45,160 nt of DNA from Singulisphaera sp. GP187 (lineage in GTDB: Bacteria; Planctomycetota; Planctomycetia; Gemmatales; Gemmataceae): the NCBI GenBank assembly GCA_945868575.1, contig CAMBMH010000013.1, positions 1 through 45,160 on the forward strand. Direction: 5' to 3'. Positions 44,013-45,160 of the stretch are shown piece after piece. Both the position numbers and the translations under genes were made by a program. Numbering within the stretch: the first letter of the stretch is position 1; every line of letters starts with the position of its first letter. The notes under the pieces were generated by a model. That model saw only the letters and a program-made list of their open reading frames with translations. It was not told the DNA's origin and did not search any database.

Positions 44013-44837
44013 ATGACAAGCTACATTGATCCGCACATTCACATGATCAGCCGGACCACGGACGACTATCACCGCATGGCGCGTTGCGGTTGCCTGGCTA
44101 TTTCCGAGCCCGCTTTTTGGGCAGGATTCGACCGGGGCTCCGCCGATGGTTTCCGGGATTACTTTCGCCACCTGGTAGAGGTTGAGCCCAAGCGAGCCGC
44201 CCAGTTCGGGATCCAGCATTATTCATGGCTTTGCATCAATGCCAAAGAAGCGGAGAATGTTAGTCTCTCCCGTGATGTGATCGCCATAATTCCTGAATTT
44301 CTCGACAAGCCCGGCGTGCTGGGAATTGGCGAAATCGGCCTCAACAAAAACACTGCCAACGAAGCCATTGTGTTTCAGGAACACCTCGACCTGGCCATGA
44401 AAACCGACGAGATGATTCTGATTCATACCCCCCACCTTGAGGATAAACTCAAGGGAACCCGAATGATCATCGACATGCTGAAGAACGACCCCCGCATAAA
44501 ACCCCACCGGGTCTGCGTGGACCATGTCGAAGAGCATACGGTCCGCTTCGCGCTGGATGGAGGATTCTGGTGCGGGATGACACTTTACCCGACCTCCAAA
44601 TGTACACCCTCAAGGGCCGTGGACATTCTCGAAATGGTTGGTCTGGAAAGGATTATGGTCAACTCCGCCGGAGACTGGGGGAAATCGGATCCTCTGGCGG
44701 TACCGGAATTGATTTTGGAAATGCGTCGCAGGGGACACCCGGAATCGGCCATCAAAAAGGTCGTGTATGAGAACCCGCTCGCGTTTTTCCGGCAAAGCCG
44801 TCGCTGGAGCGAGCCGTCGCTGCGAAACGAATCCTGA
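44013..44837 (+). CDS. TatD-like metal-dependent hydrolase
   Basis: A 274-residue amidohydrolase-fold protein. The metal motif DPHIHM (6-11), the bridging Glu in GIGEIGLNK, the later His residues in LIHTPH and CVDHVEEH, and the Asp in NSAGDWG match the TatD pattern, though the wording is divergent from canonical TatD nucleases. The segment [14 protein letters not shown] near the start is also seen in the hydrolase of ebo-type gene clusters, so it may belong to that branch instead of being a DNase. No other ebo-like gene is visible here. It lies 54 bases after the unknown protein and 26 bases before tsaD. Confidence 0.85.
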   Translation: MTSYIDPHIHMISRTTDDYHRMARCGCLAISEPAFWAGFDRGSADGFRDYFRHLVEVEPKRAAQFGIQHYSWLCINAKEAENVSLSRDVIAIIPEFLDKPGVLGIGEIGLNKNTANEAIVFQEHLDLAMKTDEMILIHTPHLEDKLKGTRMIIDMLKNDPRIKPHRVCVDHVEEHTVRFALDGGFWCGMTLYPTSKCTPSRAVDILEMVGLERIMVNSAGDWGKSDPLAVPELILEMRRRGHPESAIKKVVYENPLAFFRQSRRWSEPSLRNES

Positions 44838-44863
44838 TAACCAATCCGAAGAAAAGACTTTCC

Positions 44864-45160
44864 ATGTATCTATTGGGGATTGAATCCTCCTGCGATGAGA
44901 CCGCTGCTTCGGTGTTCACGGATGAACCGAGGGTCCTTTCCAGCGTGGTGGCCTCACAGGATCGGTTCCACGCCCGTTTTGGCGGAGTGGTTCCCGAAGT
45001 TGCGGCTCGTGCCCACCTTATTCAGATTATTCCCGTCATCCGACAGGCATTGAGCGAAGCGAATATTCGCCCCTGTGACCTCGGCGCGGTCGCTGTTCAA
45101 AACCGACCAGGCCTGGTGGGATCGCTCCTTGTTGGTGTTTCAGCAGCAAAAATGATCAGC
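44864..45160 (+). CDS. tsaD: tRNA threonylcarbamoyl transferase TsaD (5' part)
   Basis: The first 99 residues of TsaD (Gcp/YgjD), which transfers the threonylcarbamoyl group to A37 of tRNAs reading ANN codons. The N-terminus [15 protein letters not shown] is diagnostic, followed by [13 protein letters not shown] and [17 protein letters not shown]. The metal-binding HxxxH motif lies beyond the window edge. ATG 44864 has only a weak purine stretch upstream. It is the last visible gene of the larE-unknown-TatD-tsaD run. Confidence 0.95.
   Translation, partial: MYLLGIESSCDETAASVFTDEPRVLSSVVASQDRFHARFGGVVPEVAARAHLIQIIPVIRQALSEANIRPCDLGAVAVQNRPGLVGSLLVGVSAAKMIS

Overview
The window looks like a chromosomal segment from a planctomycete. 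The strongest signs are the paired planctomycete-type genes for a PSCyt1/DUF1549/DUF1553 cytochrome-like protein and a DUF1501 Tat-exported protein (18668-22790), a tetratricopeptide protein carrying two RNA-polymerase-alpha C-terminal domains, a single-chain SecDF, an XPB-type helicase, and Shine-Dalgarno sites that are often weak or absent. Gene density is high and base composition looks fairly even by eye. I see no insertion sequence, prophage, CRISPR array, rRNA or tRNA gene. Family assignments come from motif recognition in the translated sequence, not from a database search.

Layout. 1-3.3 kb: an XPB/Ssl2-like helicase (cut by the left edge), a DJ-1/PfpI-like protein that has lost the usual nucleophile, and pyrF. 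3.5-6.15 kb: a ferrous-iron uptake operon, feoA-feoB plus a small Cys-rich FeoB-associated protein, with a Fur-like palindrome just upstream. 6.3-10.4 kb: a sugar-nucleotide epimerase, glutamyl-Q tRNA(Asp) synthetase overlapping a secreted esterase gene, a TPR lipoprotein and a DUF952 protein. 10.5-14.6 kb (minus strand): a membrane-lipid block with a REG-2-like HAD hydrolase, a PlsC-type acyltransferase and the betaine-lipid pair btaA-btaB. 14.7-22.8 kb: dapA, a large secreted glycosidase-like protein, and the DUF1501 and DUF1549/DUF1553 pair. 22.9-25.2 kb: an ECF sigma factor with its zinc-finger anti-sigma factor, then three tandem very small lipoproteins separated by hairpin terminators.

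25.6-32.2 kb (minus strand): an apparent operon TPR-alphaCTD-alphaCTD protein, tgt, yajC, secDF. 32.3-37.9 kb: a THUMP-domain RNA methyltransferase, a zinc-ribbon membrane protein, an aldehyde dehydrogenase, truD and an unknown protein. 38-40.4 kb: a tRNA-dihydrouridine synthase, a pterin carbinolamine dehydratase and a BON-domain lipoprotein. 40.5-42.5 kb: groES-groEL, preceded by an inverted repeat that is not a CIRCE element. 42.8-45.16 kb: larE, an unknown 92-residue protein, a TatD-like hydrolase and tsaD (cut by the right edge).

Much of the window is housekeeping, with a strong tRNA/RNA-modification theme (gluQ, tgt, THUMP methyltransferase, truD, dus, tsaD). The parts most worth a second look are the TPR protein with duplicated polymerase-alpha C-terminal domains in front of tgt-yajC-secDF, the betaine-lipid block, the ECF-linked mini-lipoprotein array, the non-CIRCE operator candidate at groESL, and the enlarged SecF periplasmic domain of SecDF.
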